Positions 1-8,591 of a DNA stretch of 64,000 nt are shown here, in pieces. Each line of letters opens with the position of its first letter. Within the stretch, counting starts at the first letter, position 1. The DNA comes from Pseudomonas fluorescens (lineage in GTDB: Bacteria > Pseudomonadota > Gammaproteobacteria > Pseudomonadales > Pseudomonadaceae): contig NZ_CABVHK010000016.1 in assembly GCF_902497785.1 (NCBI RefSeq), positions 67,561 to 131,560 of the forward strand, given 5' to 3'. The notes beneath the pieces were generated by a model. It was given only the letters and a program-made list of their open reading frames with translations, ran no database searches and had not been told where the DNA came from. The position numbers and the translations under genes are program-made.

Positions 1-668
1 CCACTGGAACCGCCCGAGCCCCCTCGGCCCGCTGGCAGAATCCCGAACATCTGCAAGACGAAGATCGTCAGGATGAACAGCAACACCAGGAACACAAACA
101 CCCCGGGATGTTGCGAAACGAAGTCGCTCTCCTGGTTGCCACCGGAGTCGTAAATCGTCGACGGCTCATCCAGCGGATTGCCGCCCAACACCACCAGCAT
201 GGCCGCGACCCCGTCGCTGATGCCCTTGCTGAAGTTACCGGTCTTGAACGCCGGGGTGATCACCTGATTGATGATCAGCGAACTCTGCGCGTCGGTCAGG
301 CGATCTTCCAGGCCATAACCCACTTCGATACGCAATTTGCGCTCGTCTCGCGCCACGATCAGCAACGCTCCGTTGTTCTTGTCCTTCTGCCCGATGCCCC
401 ATTGGCGCCCGAGCTGGTAACCGAAATCGGCGATGTCGGTGCCCTGCAAATCCGCCAGTGTCACCACCACCAACTGCTCGCCGGTGGCTTTTTCATGGGC
501 GTCGAGCTGTTGCGTCAGTTGCTCGCGCACGGACGGCTCGATCATTTGGGCGTTGTCGACCACCCGCCCGGTCAGTGGAGGAAACTTCAGCTCGGCCTGG
601 GCCGTGAGGGTAAACACCCAGAACGCCAGCACCAGGCCCATTTTCAACACGCGCATTGGCAACCCCAT
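1..668 (-). CDS. TPM-domain (YgcG-like) membrane protein, 3' end cut by window
   Basis: Reads from 668 toward the window start with no stop, so the C-terminus is missing. The first 20 or so residues form a signal peptide ending near AQA. A TPM domain follows (motifs near VVDNAQ, VVVTLADLQG, GYQLGRQWGIG and RKLRIEVGYGLE), then a transmembrane helix at about residues 190-212 (FVFLVLLFILTIFVLQMF) and the beginning of a Gly/Ser-rich tail. This order is the usual YgcG/TPM layout, in which the tail is a long GGGS-type stretch. TPM proteins often sit next to LemA proteins, as here, and the two are thought to act together at the membrane; the biochemical role is unsettled. An in-frame ATG at 656 is an alternative start. 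A REP locus separates it from lemA, so co-transcription is likely but not shown. Confidence 0.8.
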   Translation of the reverse strand, partial: MGLPMRVLKMGLVLAFWVFTLTAQAELKFPPLTGRVVDNAQMIEPSVREQLTQQLDAHEKATGEQLVVVTLADLQGTDIADFGYQLGRQWGIGQKDKNNGALLIVARDERKLRIEVGYGLEDRLTDAQSSLIINQVITPAFKTGNFSKGISDGVAAMLVVLGGNPLDEPSTIYDSGGNQESDFVSQHPGVFVFLVLLFILTIFVLQMFGILPAGRGGSGGSS

Positions 669-698
669 CCCTGCACCCGCATCAACACGTTGGCCTCT

Positions 699-792
699 GT
701 AGGAGCTGCCGCAGGCTGCGATCTTTTGATCTTGTTCTCCTGGACCGGCAAAAATACAAGATCAAAAGATCGCAGCCTTCGGCAGCTCCTAC
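699..792. repeat. REP doublet (REPIN), type GTAGGAGCTGCC
   Basis: Two inverted copies of a REP unit (GTAGGAGCTGCCGCAGGC and its complement) flank a short spacer; each unit is followed by GATCTTTTGATCTTG. The left copy carries GCAGGC and the right copy GAAGGC. It lies between the TPM gene and lemA. Confidence 0.92.
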
Positions 793-799
793 GGGGTGA

Positions 800-1408
800 T
801 CAGAACTTCACTTCAGGCGTTTTTTCGGCGCCGGGGCTGGTGGCCTCGAAGGTTTCACGCATCGGCAGGTCGCTGTACATCACGGTGTGCCACAGGCGAC
901 CGGGAAAGGTGCGGATTTCGGTGTTGTATTTCTGCACCGCCAGAATGAAATCACGACGCGCGACGGCGATGCGATTCTCGGTGCCTTCCAGTTGCGATTG
1001 CAGCGCGAGGAAGTTCTGGTTGGCCTTGAGGTCCGGATAGCGCTCGGACACCACCATCAAACGGCTAAGGGCACCGGTCAACTGATCCTGCGCCTGCTGG
1101 AACTGTTTGAGTTTCTCGGGGTTGTCGAGGGTGCTGGCGTCCACCTGAATCGACGTCGCCTTGGCCCGGGCTTCGATCACCGCCGTCAGGGTGGCTTCTT
1201 CGTGTTTCGCGTAGCCCTTGACCGTTTCCACCAGGTTGGGAATCAGGTCGGCGCGGCGCTGGTACTGGTTCTGCACCTGGCCCCAGGCGGCCTTGGCCTG
1301 TTCGTCGAGGGTCGGGATGGTGTTGATGCCGCAGCCGGCCAGCAGTGTGGTGAACAACATCAGGGCGGCGATTTGCAGGCTCGACCGAGTGTGGTGTCTT
1401 ACATTCAT
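800..1408 (-). CDS. lemA: LemA family lipoprotein
   Basis: A 202-residue protein with a lipoprotein signal ending in LLAGC (Cys26), followed by the LemA signature region with QNQYQRRADLIPNLVETVKGY and later SERYPDLKANQNF, typical of the coiled-coil LemA family. The start at 1408 is chosen because GGGAG lies about 10 bases upstream and the lipobox then falls at the normal distance; the reading frame is open further upstream, but that part has no family similarity. LemA proteins are envelope-anchored helical bundles of poorly known function, commonly paired with TPM-domain proteins as here. Confidence 0.88.
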   Translation of the reverse strand: MNVRHHTRSSLQIAALMLFTTLLAGCGINTIPTLDEQAKAAWGQVQNQYQRRADLIPNLVETVKGYAKHEEATLTAVIEARAKATSIQVDASTLDNPEKLKQFQQAQDQLTGALSRLMVVSERYPDLKANQNFLALQSQLEGTENRIAVARRDFILAVQKYNTEIRTFPGRLWHTVMYSDLPMRETFEATSPGAEKTPEVKF

Positions 1409-1646
1409 CAGGTTGACGCTCCCTTGTACATTCCGTTGAAAAGCAACCAGCGACCTTCTGAGCAAACTCTTGGGGCATAATCTGCCGCCGCCACTGGATT
1501 GCATCGAGCCAATGGGCTAAAAGATGCCCCAGCGCCAAAACACTGCGCAAGTGTGCATGCATTTACTTGAACAACAATAGTCGCTCCCTAAATTTTGGCT
1601 GACCGGCGTGTATTCACTGCCGTTTAGGCTTTAGAGAAAACCATTC

Positions 1647-3938
1647 ATGAAGAAGCTGTGTTTGCTGGGCCTGTTCGTCAGCCTGGCCAGTCATAACGTA
1701 TTGGCCGCCACGACCCCCGCACCTCTGGAGAACAAGGACGCTTTCGTCAGCAACCTGATGAAGCAGATGACCCTCGATGAAAAAATCGGCCAGTTGCGCC
1801 TGATCAGCATCGGCCCGGAAATGCCTCGAGAGATGATTCGCAAGGAAATCGCTGCGGGCAACATCGGTGGCACGTTCAACTCGATCACTCGCCCGGAAAA
1901 CCGTCCGATGCAGGACGCGGCGATGCGCAGCCGTTTGAAGATCCCGATGTTCTTCGCCTACGACGTGATCCACGGCCATCGCACGATTTTCCCGATTCCG
2001 CTGGCCCTGGCCTCGAGCTGGGACATGGACGCCATTGGCCTGTCCGGGCGCATTGCCGCCAAGGAAGCCGCCTCGGACGGCGTCGACCTGACCTTCGCGC
2101 CGATGGTCGACATTTCCCGCGACCCACGCTGGGGCCGCACCTCCGAAGGTTTTGGCGAGGACACCTATCTGGTGTCGCGCATTGCCGGGGTAATGGTCAA
2201 GGCGTTCCAGGGCACTGGCGCTAACGCCGCCGACAGCATCATGGCCAGCGTCAAGCACTTTGCCTTGTACGGCGCGGTCGAGGGCGGTCGCGACTACAAC
2301 GTCGTCGACATGAGCCCGGTCAAGATGTACCAGGATTACCTGCCGCCGTACCGCGCTGCGATTGACGCCGGTGCAGGCAGCGTCATGGTTGCGCTGAACT
2401 CGATCAACGGCGTGCCAGCCACCGCCAATACCTGGCTGATGAACGACCTGCTGCGCAAGGACTGGGGCTTCAAAGGCCTGGCCGTCAGCGACCATGGGGC
2501 GATCTTCGAACTGATCAAGCACGGCGTTGCCACGGACGGGCGCGAAGCCGCGAAGCTGGCGATCAAGGCCGGCATTCACATGAGCATGAATGACACGCTG
2601 TACGGCAAGGAACTGCCGGGGCTGCTGAAAGCCGGCGAGATCCAGCAGAGCGACATCGACAACGCCGTGCGTGCGGTGCTTGACGCCAAGTACGACATGG
2701 GCCTGTTCAAAGACCCGTACCTGCGCATCGGCAAGGCTGAAGATGATCCGGCCGACACCAACGCCGACAGCCGCCTGCACCGCGCCGAGGCTCGTGACGT
2801 TGCGCGCCGCAGCCTGGTGTTGCTGAAGAATCAGGGCGAAACCCTGCCGCTGAAGAAAACCGCGAAGATCATGCTGGTCGGCCCGCTGGCCAAGGCACCG
2901 ATCGACATGATGGGCAGCTGGGCTGCCAACGGTCGCCCTGCGCAATCGGTCACACTGTTCGATGGCATGACCGCTGCACTGGGCACGCAATCGACGCTGA
3001 TCTACGCCCGTGGTGCCAACATCACCAGTGACAAGAAAGCCGTCGATTACCTGAACTTCCTCAACTTCGATGCACCGGAAGTGGTGGACGATCCGCGTTC
3101 GGCGCAGGTAATGATCGACGAAGCCGTGAAAGCCGCCAAGGACGCCGATGTGGTCGTCGCCGCAGTGGGCGAGTCCCGTGGCATGTCCCACGAATCGTCG
3201 AGCCGCACCGACCTGAACATCCCGCCCAACCAGCGCGATCTGATCAAGGCGCTGAAAGCCACCGGCAAACCGCTGGTGCTGGTGTTGATGAACGGCCGCC
3301 CGCTGTCGATTCTCGAAGAGAAGGAACAGGCCGACGCGATTCTCGAAACCTGGTTCAGCGGCACCGAAGGCGGCAACGCCATCGCCGACGTGCTGTTCGG
3401 CGACTACAACCCGTCGGGCAAACTGCCGATCACCATCCCGCGCTCGGTGGGTCAGATTCCGACCTATTACAACCACTTGAGCATTGGCCGGCCGTTCACG
3501 CCGGGCAAACCGGGCAACTACACCTCGCAGTATTTCGATGACACCACCGGGCCGCTGTTCCCGTTCGGGTTCGGCCTGAGCTACACCGATTTCAGCCTGA
3601 GCGACATGGCGTTGTCCTCGACCACGCTGAACAAGACCGGCAAGCTCGACGCCAGCGTCATGCTGAAAAACACCGGCAAGCGTGACGGTGAAACCGTGGT
3701 GCAGCTGTACATCCAGGACGTGACCGGCTCGATGATCCGCCCCGTCAAGGAACTGAAGAACTTCCAGAAAATCATGCTCAAGGCCGGCGAACAGAAAGTC
3801 GTGCACTTCACCATCACCGAGGATGACCTGAAGTTCTTCAATGCCCAATTGAAGTACGCGGCGGAGCCGGGCAAGTTCAACGTGCAGATCGGCCTGGACT
3901 CAGAGGACGTGACGCAGCAGAGTTTTGAATTGCTGTAG
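1647..3938 (+). CDS. bglX: Periplasmic beta-glucosidase, glycoside hydrolase family 3
   Basis: A 763-residue protein, close to E. coli BglX (765). A signal peptide ends near NVLA (residue 20). The GH3 TIM-barrel domain follows, with FAYDVIHGHRTIFP, DPRWGRTSEGFGED, SVKHFALYGAVEGGRDYN and the nucleophile motif VSDHGA (Asp282, corresponding to Asp287 in E. coli). The GH3 C-terminal alpha/beta sandwich comes next (LLKNQGETLPL, VVVAAVGES, YNPSGKLPITIPRSVGQIP), then a fibronectin-III-like domain at the C-terminus. It hydrolyses terminal beta-glucosyl residues of oligosaccharides in the periplasm. It stands alone between lemA and a REP doublet. Confidence 0.95.
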   Translation: MKKLCLLGLFVSLASHNVLAATTPAPLENKDAFVSNLMKQMTLDEKIGQLRLISIGPEMPREMIRKEIAAGNIGGTFNSITRPENRPMQDAAMRSRLKIPMFFAYDVIHGHRTIFPIPLALASSWDMDAIGLSGRIAAKEAASDGVDLTFAPMVDISRDPRWGRTSEGFGEDTYLVSRIAGVMVKAFQGTGANAADSIMASVKHFALYGAVEGGRDYNVVDMSPVKMYQDYLPPYRAAIDAGAGSVMVALNSINGVPATANTWLMNDLLRKDWGFKGLAVSDHGAIFELIKHGVATDGREAAKLAIKAGIHMSMNDTLYGKELPGLLKAGEIQQSDIDNAVRAVLDAKYDMGLFKDPYLRIGKAEDDPADTNADSRLHRAEARDVARRSLVLLKNQGETLPLKKTAKIMLVGPLAKAPIDMMGSWAANGRPAQSVTLFDGMTAALGTQSTLIYARGANITSDKKAVDYLNFLNFDAPEVVDDPRSAQVMIDEAVKAAKDADVVVAAVGESRGMSHESSSRTDLNIPPNQRDLIKALKATGKPLVLVLMNGRPLSILEEKEQADAILETWFSGTEGGNAIADVLFGDYNPSGKLPITIPRSVGQIPTYYNHLSIGRPFTPGKPGNYTSQYFDDTTGPLFPFGFGLSYTDFSLSDMALSSTTLNKTGKLDASVMLKNTGKRDGETVVQLYIQDVTGSMIRPVKELKNFQKIMLKAGEQKVVHFTITEDDLKFFNAQLKYAAEPGKFNVQIGLDSEDVTQQSFELL

Positions 3939-3950
3939 CCCTTAAAAGCG

Positions 3951-4034
3951 AAAGATCGCAGCCTTCGGCAGCTCCTACAGGGGTAATGACTACCTCCTGT
4001 AGGAGCTGCCGCAGGCTGCGATCTTTTGATCTTG
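3951..4034. repeat. REP doublet (REPIN), type GTAGGAGCTGCC
   Basis: Head-to-head REP copies: complement copy (AAGATCGCAGCCTTCGGC) first, then the forward copy with GCAGGC, separated by about 20 bases. It lies between the convergent ends of bglX and the phospholipase D gene, where it may also help end transcripts. Confidence 0.92.
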
Positions 4035-4036
4035 CT

Positions 4037-5194
4037 CTATCCCCGTCGATCCAGCAGATTCACCACCAACCGATCCACCCACCCCCAAATCCTCTGCTTC
4101 ACCCGCCGCCACAATGGCCGGCGTTGCCAGGCCTCGAGGCTGACTTCCTGGCTCTGGGCAAAGTCCCGCTCGAAACTCGCCACCACATCCCGCGTCAGCT
4201 CAGGGTCCAGTGCTTCGAGGTTGGCTTCCAGGTTGAACCGCAAGTTCCAGTGATCGAAGTTGCACGAACCGATGCTCACCCAGTCATCGACCAAGACCAT
4301 TTTCAGGTGCAGGAAACACGGCTGGTATTCAAAGATCTGCACCCCGGCCTTGAGCAGGCGCGGGTAGTAACGGTGCCCGGCGTAACGCACCGACGGGTGA
4401 TCAGTGCGCGGCCCGGTCAGCAACAGCCGCACATCGACGCCGCGACCCGCCGCCCGCCGCAGTGAACGGCGGACTTTCCAGGTCGGCAGGAAATACGGTG
4501 TCGCCAGCCAGATCCGCTGGCGCCCGCTGTTCAGCGCGCGAACCAGTGATTGCAGAATATCCCGGTGCTGGCGGGCATCGGCATAGGCCACCCGGCCCAT
4601 GCCCTCCCCCGTGGCCGGTACGCGTGGCAGTCGCGGCAAGCCGAAGTGCGAGGCGGGTTTCCATGCGCGCCGATGGCGGTTGGCGATCCATTGGCGGTCG
4701 AACAGCAACTGCCAGTCGATGACCAGCGGGCCGGTGATCTCGACCATCACTTCGTGCCACTCGCTGGTGTCTTCGTTCGGCATCCAGAATTCATCGGTGA
4801 CCCCGGTGCCGCCCACCACGGCCAGGCTTTGATCGACCAATAAGAGCTTGCGGTGATCGCGATAGAAATTGCCGACCCAGCGCCGCCAGCTCAGGCGATT
4901 GTAGAAACGCAACTCCACACCGGCCGCCATCAACCGCTGACGCAACGTCTGGGTGAACGCGAGGCTGCCGTAATCATCGAACAGGCAGCGCACTCGCACA
5001 CCTCGCTCGGCCGCCTGAATCAGCGCCTGAACCATGGCGTCGGCGCACGCCCCCGCCTCCACCAGATACAGTTCCAGTTCGACCTGTTCTTCGGCGCGGG
5101 CAATCGCCACCAGCATTCGTGGAAAGAATTGCGGGCCGTCAATCAGCAGCTTGAAGCTGTTGCCTTCGCGCCAGGGGAAGATCGAGCCGGCCAT
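4037..5194 (-). CDS. clsB: Cardiolipin synthase B-type phospholipase D family protein
   Basis: A 385-residue PLD-superfamily enzyme with two HKD motifs: HRKLLLVD (His114, Lys116, Asp121), followed by GGTGVTDEFW, and HLKMVLVDD (His296, Lys298, Asp303), followed by GSCNFDHWNLRFNLEAN. There is no N-terminal transmembrane pair, unlike ClsA, so it fits the ClsB (YbhO) type, which condenses two phosphatidylglycerols, or PG with PE, into cardiolipin at the inner membrane. Its start is next to the stop of the upstream yceI-like gene, so the two are probably one transcript. The exact lipid substrates cannot be read from sequence. Confidence 0.88.
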   Translation of the reverse strand: MAGSIFPWREGNSFKLLIDGPQFFPRMLVAIARAEEQVELELYLVEAGACADAMVQALIQAAERGVRVRCLFDDYGSLAFTQTLRQRLMAAGVELRFYNRLSWRRWVGNFYRDHRKLLLVDQSLAVVGGTGVTDEFWMPNEDTSEWHEVMVEITGPLVIDWQLLFDRQWIANRHRRAWKPASHFGLPRLPRVPATGEGMGRVAYADARQHRDILQSLVRALNSGRQRIWLATPYFLPTWKVRRSLRRAAGRGVDVRLLLTGPRTDHPSVRYAGHRYYPRLLKAGVQIFEYQPCFLHLKMVLVDDWVSIGSCNFDHWNLRFNLEANLEALDPELTRDVVASFERDFAQSQEVSLEAWQRRPLWRRVKQRIWGWVDRLVVNLLDRRG

Positions 5195-5195
5195 G

Positions 5196-5786
5196 TCAGC
5201 GCGCCGTGAAAATCAGCACCGCACCCACCGGCACCGACAGGCTGATCGCCGACAAACCGGCGACCTTGCGCAGACTGTCCAGGCCCGGCGCCAGATCGAA
5301 ATCGGCCGCGTTGATCACCAACGGCTCAAGGGTCACCACTTGAAAACGCCGGTCATCGAGCCGGGTCGCCAGCAGCTCGGCGTTGTAGTCATGGGTTTTG
5401 CCGTGGAGGCTGACGGTCACCGGCAAACGCAATTCAAGTTGCGCACCGGGCGCGAGGTCGTTGATGGGGCGCAGATCGATTTGCGCCGTGATCAGGGCTT
5501 CGGGGAAGGTCTGGATCTCGAACAATTCTTTGCGCATGCGTTCGTCACGCAACGGGATGCCGCTGTTCACCGATTCCAGTTCGACTTCCACTTCGGCCAG
5601 GCCCTTGGGGCTGACTTTGCCGTGCAACACCAGAAAGCGCTGCACTTCGGCAATATTGGCGTTTTTGGTGCTGACGAACGACAACCGCGAGGACTCGCCG
5701 TCGAGGTACCAGTTGGCCTGGGCCGACAGCGAGGCGCCGGCCATCAGCACGACAGCGAGGGTTTTGGAGAGGGACCGCGTGAACAT
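5196..5786 (-). CDS. YceI family periplasmic protein
   Basis: A 196-residue protein with a signal peptide (MFTRSLSKTLAVVLMAGASL, ending at SAQA) and then the YceI lipocalin-like beta-barrel: NWYLDGESSRLSFVSTK, PLRDERMRKELFEIQTFPEALI and a C-terminal strand ending AVLIFTAR. YceI proteins bind polyisoprenoids or other amphiphiles in the periplasm, but the role in Pseudomonas is unclear. The ATG at 5786 is preferred because the signal peptide then begins correctly. The gene runs directly into the cardiolipin synthase gene. Confidence 0.87.
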   Translation of the reverse strand: MFTRSLSKTLAVVLMAGASLSAQANWYLDGESSRLSFVSTKNANIAEVQRFLVLHGKVSPKGLAEVEVELESVNSGIPLRDERMRKELFEIQTFPEALITAQIDLRPINDLAPGAQLELRLPVTVSLHGKTHDYNAELLATRLDDRRFQVVTLEPLVINAADFDLAPGLDSLRKVAGLSAISLSVPVGAVLIFTAR

Positions 5787-5853
5787 AGAGACTCGTGGGG
5801 CAGATAAACCTGAGCGAACCTTAACTGTCCGTGGGCGCATTGCAAACCTTGCA

Positions 5854-5992
5854 GATCAAAAGATCGCAGCCTGCGGCAGCTCCTACAGGATCGGGGTACA
5901 ACCATGATTGCCGCGATGGGGCAGGATCGGGGTACCCAAATTGCCGCGATGGACACGCAATACCTGTAGGAGCTGCCGCAGGCTGCGATCTT
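5854..5992. repeat. REP doublet with an internal tandem duplication in its spacer
   Basis: A complement REP copy at the left and a forward copy at the right enclose an unusually long spacer of about 75 bases. The spacer holds two near-identical units beginning with CAGGATCGGGGTAC at 5886 and 5922; their second halves (ATTGCCGCGATGG) lie at 5907 and 5940, so the units differ by 3 bases in length. The right REP copy runs into the stop codon of the next gene. Confidence 0.9.
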
Positions 5993-6307
5993 TCAATGCA
6001 TCAACCGGCACCCCTGCCGTTCGCCGACCCACGCGGCGCTGTTGCGGCGGCCCATGCCGCTGACGGTGATGCTTTTACTATTGGTGTCTTCGGTGAAGCT
6101 GCTGGTCGGCAACCACTGCTTTACGTAGCGGTGGCAATACTCGGCAGGATTGTTCATCACGTACCGGCAAGAACAATATTCCTTGGCGGTGTAGGCGCTG
6201 ATGATGTCGGGAAAGGCCCATAGCGCAGCGCGTTCATTCCAGATCCAGCCGAGCAAGGCGATCAGCACAATCACCCCCAGCGTGGTGAACGGTCGACGGC
6301 GGTTCAT
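5993..6307 (-). CDS. Small single-pass membrane or exported protein with Cys-rich motif, unknown function
   Basis: A 104-residue protein with an N-terminal hydrophobic helix after a basic start (MNRRRPFTTLGVIVLIALLG), then a compact domain containing AKEYCSCRYVMNNPAEYC with three cysteines and a second conserved-looking stretch around SKSITVSGMGRRNSAA. It overlaps the upstream serine hydrolase gene by 4 bases (ATGA), so the two are translationally coupled and probably act together outside the cytoplasm. I do not recognise a named family. The C-x-C plus third Cys could be a redox or metal site; that is only inference. Confidence 0.75.
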   Translation of the reverse strand: MNRRRPFTTLGVIVLIALLGWIWNERAALWAFPDIISAYTAKEYCSCRYVMNNPAEYCHRYVKQWLPTSSFTEDTNSKSITVSGMGRRNSAAWVGERQGCRLMH

Positions 6308-7395
6308 GGCTGCACCGCCCCGGCGACTGCCTTGCGCGCGAGTCTGAGCAATTCGTTGTGCCGATAGCTGCCGTCACGATCGTCGCCGTAGCGCACGATC
6401 ACCAGTTTTTCGCTGGGGATCACGTACATCGCCTGGCCCCAATGGCCGAGCGCGGCGAAGGTGTCTGCGGGGGCATCGGGCCAGGGTCGGGCGGCGCCAT
6501 CCGCATCGCGATTGAGCCACCAATGACCGCCCGGCACCGCCTCGTCCTGATGGGCCAGATAGTGCGCGAACGGTTCACGGTTGAAGGCGACCCAGTCCCG
6601 GGGCAGCAATTGTCGGTCGCCCCAACGTCCGTCGCGAGCCATCAGCAGGCCGATGCGCGCCAGGTCCCTCGCCGTGAGATAGGCGTAAGACGAGGCGACA
6701 AAAGTGCCAGTGGCGTCGGTTTCCCACACGGCATGGCGAATCCCCAGCGGTTCGAACAGCGCAGTCCATGGATAGTCTGCATAACGCCCCGGGCCAACGA
6801 TATTTTTCAGCGCCGCGGACAGCAGATTGCTGTCGCCACTGGAGTAGCGAAAGGACTCGCCGGGTTTGGCGTACTCATCGTGATCAGCGGTGAACGCCGC
6901 CATGTCGTGATGACCGCGGGTGTAAAGCATCGCCACCACCGAGGACTTCAGCGGCGCGTATTCGTAGTCTTCCTGCCAGTCCAGGCCGGAGGCCCAGTGC
7001 AGCAAATCGGCCAGGGTCATTGCCGGGTGTTTGTTCAGCGGCGGATAGTACTTCAGCGCCGGGTCCTGAAGGTTGAACAGGCCTTCGCCGTAGGCCACAC
7101 CGAGTACTGCGGCCATCAGGCTTTTGCTGATCGACCAGGTCAGGTGTGGCGTGTCGCCCGTGGTCGGGCCGGCGTAGCGTTCATAGATCAACTGGCCGTC
7201 GCGGATGATCACCAAGGCGTCGGTGCGCAGGCCTTTGCGGGTGGCTTCGTCGCGGGGCGGGAAGGCGTAGCTTTCCAGGGCTTGAAGCGCCGGGCCACTG
7301 ATTTTCGGGCCTGTTGACCATTGCTCGGCGGGCCAGTTTTCGGCGTGAGCCGTGAGACTAAGCAGCATGAATATCAGTGACAAGCCTTTGAACAT
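6304..7395 (-). CDS. Class C beta-lactamase-like serine hydrolase, exported
   Basis: A 363-residue protein with a signal peptide ending LTAHA (about residue 18). It has the SxxK motif SISK (Ser88, Lys91) preceded by HLTW, and Tyr184 in RYSSGDSN as the second catalytic element. The later GHWGQ region corresponds to the K-S/T-G or H-x-G motif of esterase-like members. This is the beta-lactamase/penicillin-binding fold used by many esterases and D-amino-peptidases; the sequence does not show which substrate it takes. It is coupled by a 4-base overlap to the small Cys-motif protein downstream. Confidence 0.82.
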   Translation of the reverse strand: MFKGLSLIFMLLSLTAHAENWPAEQWSTGPKISGPALQALESYAFPPRDEATRKGLRTDALVIIRDGQLIYERYAGPTTGDTPHLTWSISKSLMAAVLGVAYGEGLFNLQDPALKYYPPLNKHPAMTLADLLHWASGLDWQEDYEYAPLKSSVVAMLYTRGHHDMAAFTADHDEYAKPGESFRYSSGDSNLLSAALKNIVGPGRYADYPWTALFEPLGIRHAVWETDATGTFVASSYAYLTARDLARIGLLMARDGRWGDRQLLPRDWVAFNREPFAHYLAHQDEAVPGGHWWLNRDADGAARPWPDAPADTFAALGHWGQAMYVIPSEKLVIVRYGDDRDGSYRHNELLRLARKAVAGAVQP

Positions 7396-7460
7396 GGCGA
7401 CGGCTCGAAGAAATCAACCTGCTGAGCCTAGCCCAATAAAATGACACTCTCTCGGTTTCC

Positions 7461-7550
7461 GTAGGAGCTGCCGAAGGCTGCGATCCTTTGATCTTTGTCG
7501 GCCTCTCTTGTGGCACAAATCAAAAGATCGCAGCCTTCGGCAGCTCCTAC
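7461..7550. repeat. REP doublet (REPIN), type GTAGGAGCTGCC
   Basis: Forward copy (GTAGGAGCTGCCGAAGGC) and complement copy flank a 25-base spacer; the left unit has GATCCTTTGATC instead of GATCTTTTGATC. It lies between the serine hydrolase and the acyl-CoA dehydrogenase-like gene. Confidence 0.92.
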
Positions 7551-7559
7551 AGTAGTTCG

Positions 7560-8438
7560 TCAATATATTGCCAGTGCCTTGGCAAGGCGCTTGCCCCTGG
7601 CTCCCGCTGCCAAATCCATCACCGCCTGATCGCGCTGCCACATCGCCGCCCACGCCGGCGGGCCATCCGCCAGTGCCTGATTCACCTCAACCTTCAACCC
7701 GTCAAACTGTGCAAACAACCCGCCCAGCAATACATGCCCGGCCGGAGTGTTCGGCGCTTGCCGACTGACTTCCGCGCACCCGGCCAATAGCGCCAGCAGA
7801 CGCAGCTGCAAGGTTTGCGGCCAGTCGCTGTCCTGACCGATGCCGTACAACCACGCCGTCATCGCGCTCAATACGTAAATGTCTTCAAGCGTGCGGAACG
7901 GTTTGACGTACGCCTCCCAACCGTCCCCCGCCAACAACTCGCACAAGGCATTGTCGAGGAACAGCCGGCCATGACTGATGTCCGGCATCAGCGGGATCGC
8001 CGGCAGTTTTTCCAGGCGCACGCCCGGCTCGCCGGGATACACCACCGCCAGGCTCAGGCGCGGACTTTCACCGGCTGCTTCGCTGCGGGCGGCGATCAGC
8101 AGCCAGTCGGCGGCGTCGCCTGCAGTGACGAAATCCTTGCGCCCGCTCAGGCGCAGGTCGGTCAGGCGCGTTTGCATGTCCGCCACCCGCAGGCTGCGCT
8201 GTTCGGTGGCACACAACGCGCCGAGGCTCGGCGGCGCGCTCGGCCAGAGCATGCGCAATGCGGCCTGATAGCCCACCAGAAACGCCAGCCCCGGCGTCGC
8301 CATCAAGCGCCCGCCCGACACCGCCAGCTCGAACGGCGTGACCGTGCCCAACTGCTGCAACAACGTGGCGAAACCTTCCGCCAGGTCTGGATTGACGGGC
8401 AAGCGATCACGGCGTTGCAACAGGGTTTGCCAGGGCAT
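7560..8438 (-). CDS. Acyl-CoA dehydrogenase-like protein of unknown substrate
   Basis: A 292-residue protein whose middle section (about 95-165) resembles the acyl-CoA dehydrogenase beta domain: LRLSGRKDFVTAGDAADWLL, then AVVYPGEPGVRLEKLPAIPLMPDISHGRL. A helical C-terminal half follows. It is shorter than a normal 380-400-residue enzyme, and I cannot point to a catalytic glutamate, so it may be non-catalytic or specialised. The start at 8438 is chosen because GAGGAG lies 6 bases upstream; an in-frame ATG at 8462 has no such site. It is divergent from olsBA, and a link to acyl-chain supply is only a guess from position. Confidence 0.6.
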   Translation of the reverse strand: MPWQTLLQRRDRLPVNPDLAEGFATLLQQLGTVTPFELAVSGGRLMATPGLAFLVGYQAALRMLWPSAPPSLGALCATEQRSLRVADMQTRLTDLRLSGRKDFVTAGDAADWLLIAARSEAAGESPRLSLAVVYPGEPGVRLEKLPAIPLMPDISHGRLFLDNALCELLAGDGWEAYVKPFRTLEDIYVLSAMTAWLYGIGQDSDWPQTLQLRLLALLAGCAEVSRQAPNTPAGHVLLGGLFAQFDGLKVEVNQALADGPPAWAAMWQRDQAVMDLAAGARGKRLAKALAIY

Positions 8439-8591
8439 TAGAGGCTCCTCGTGGGCTGTCATATAAGCATCACCAAAGCTTCATGGCGATGACACCGGGG
8501 CTACATAGCCTGACTTTGCACAACACGGCTGCATAAAGAAAGTCGATCGGCTCTAACCCAAGACGGGTGCCAGCCCGCACGGAGATTCGCA

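Noticed and set aside
1614..3848. 744-codon open frame antisense to bglX
   Set aside because: GC-rich third positions of bglX leave the opposite frame open; the product is His/Arg/Gly-rich with no domain and no sensible start.
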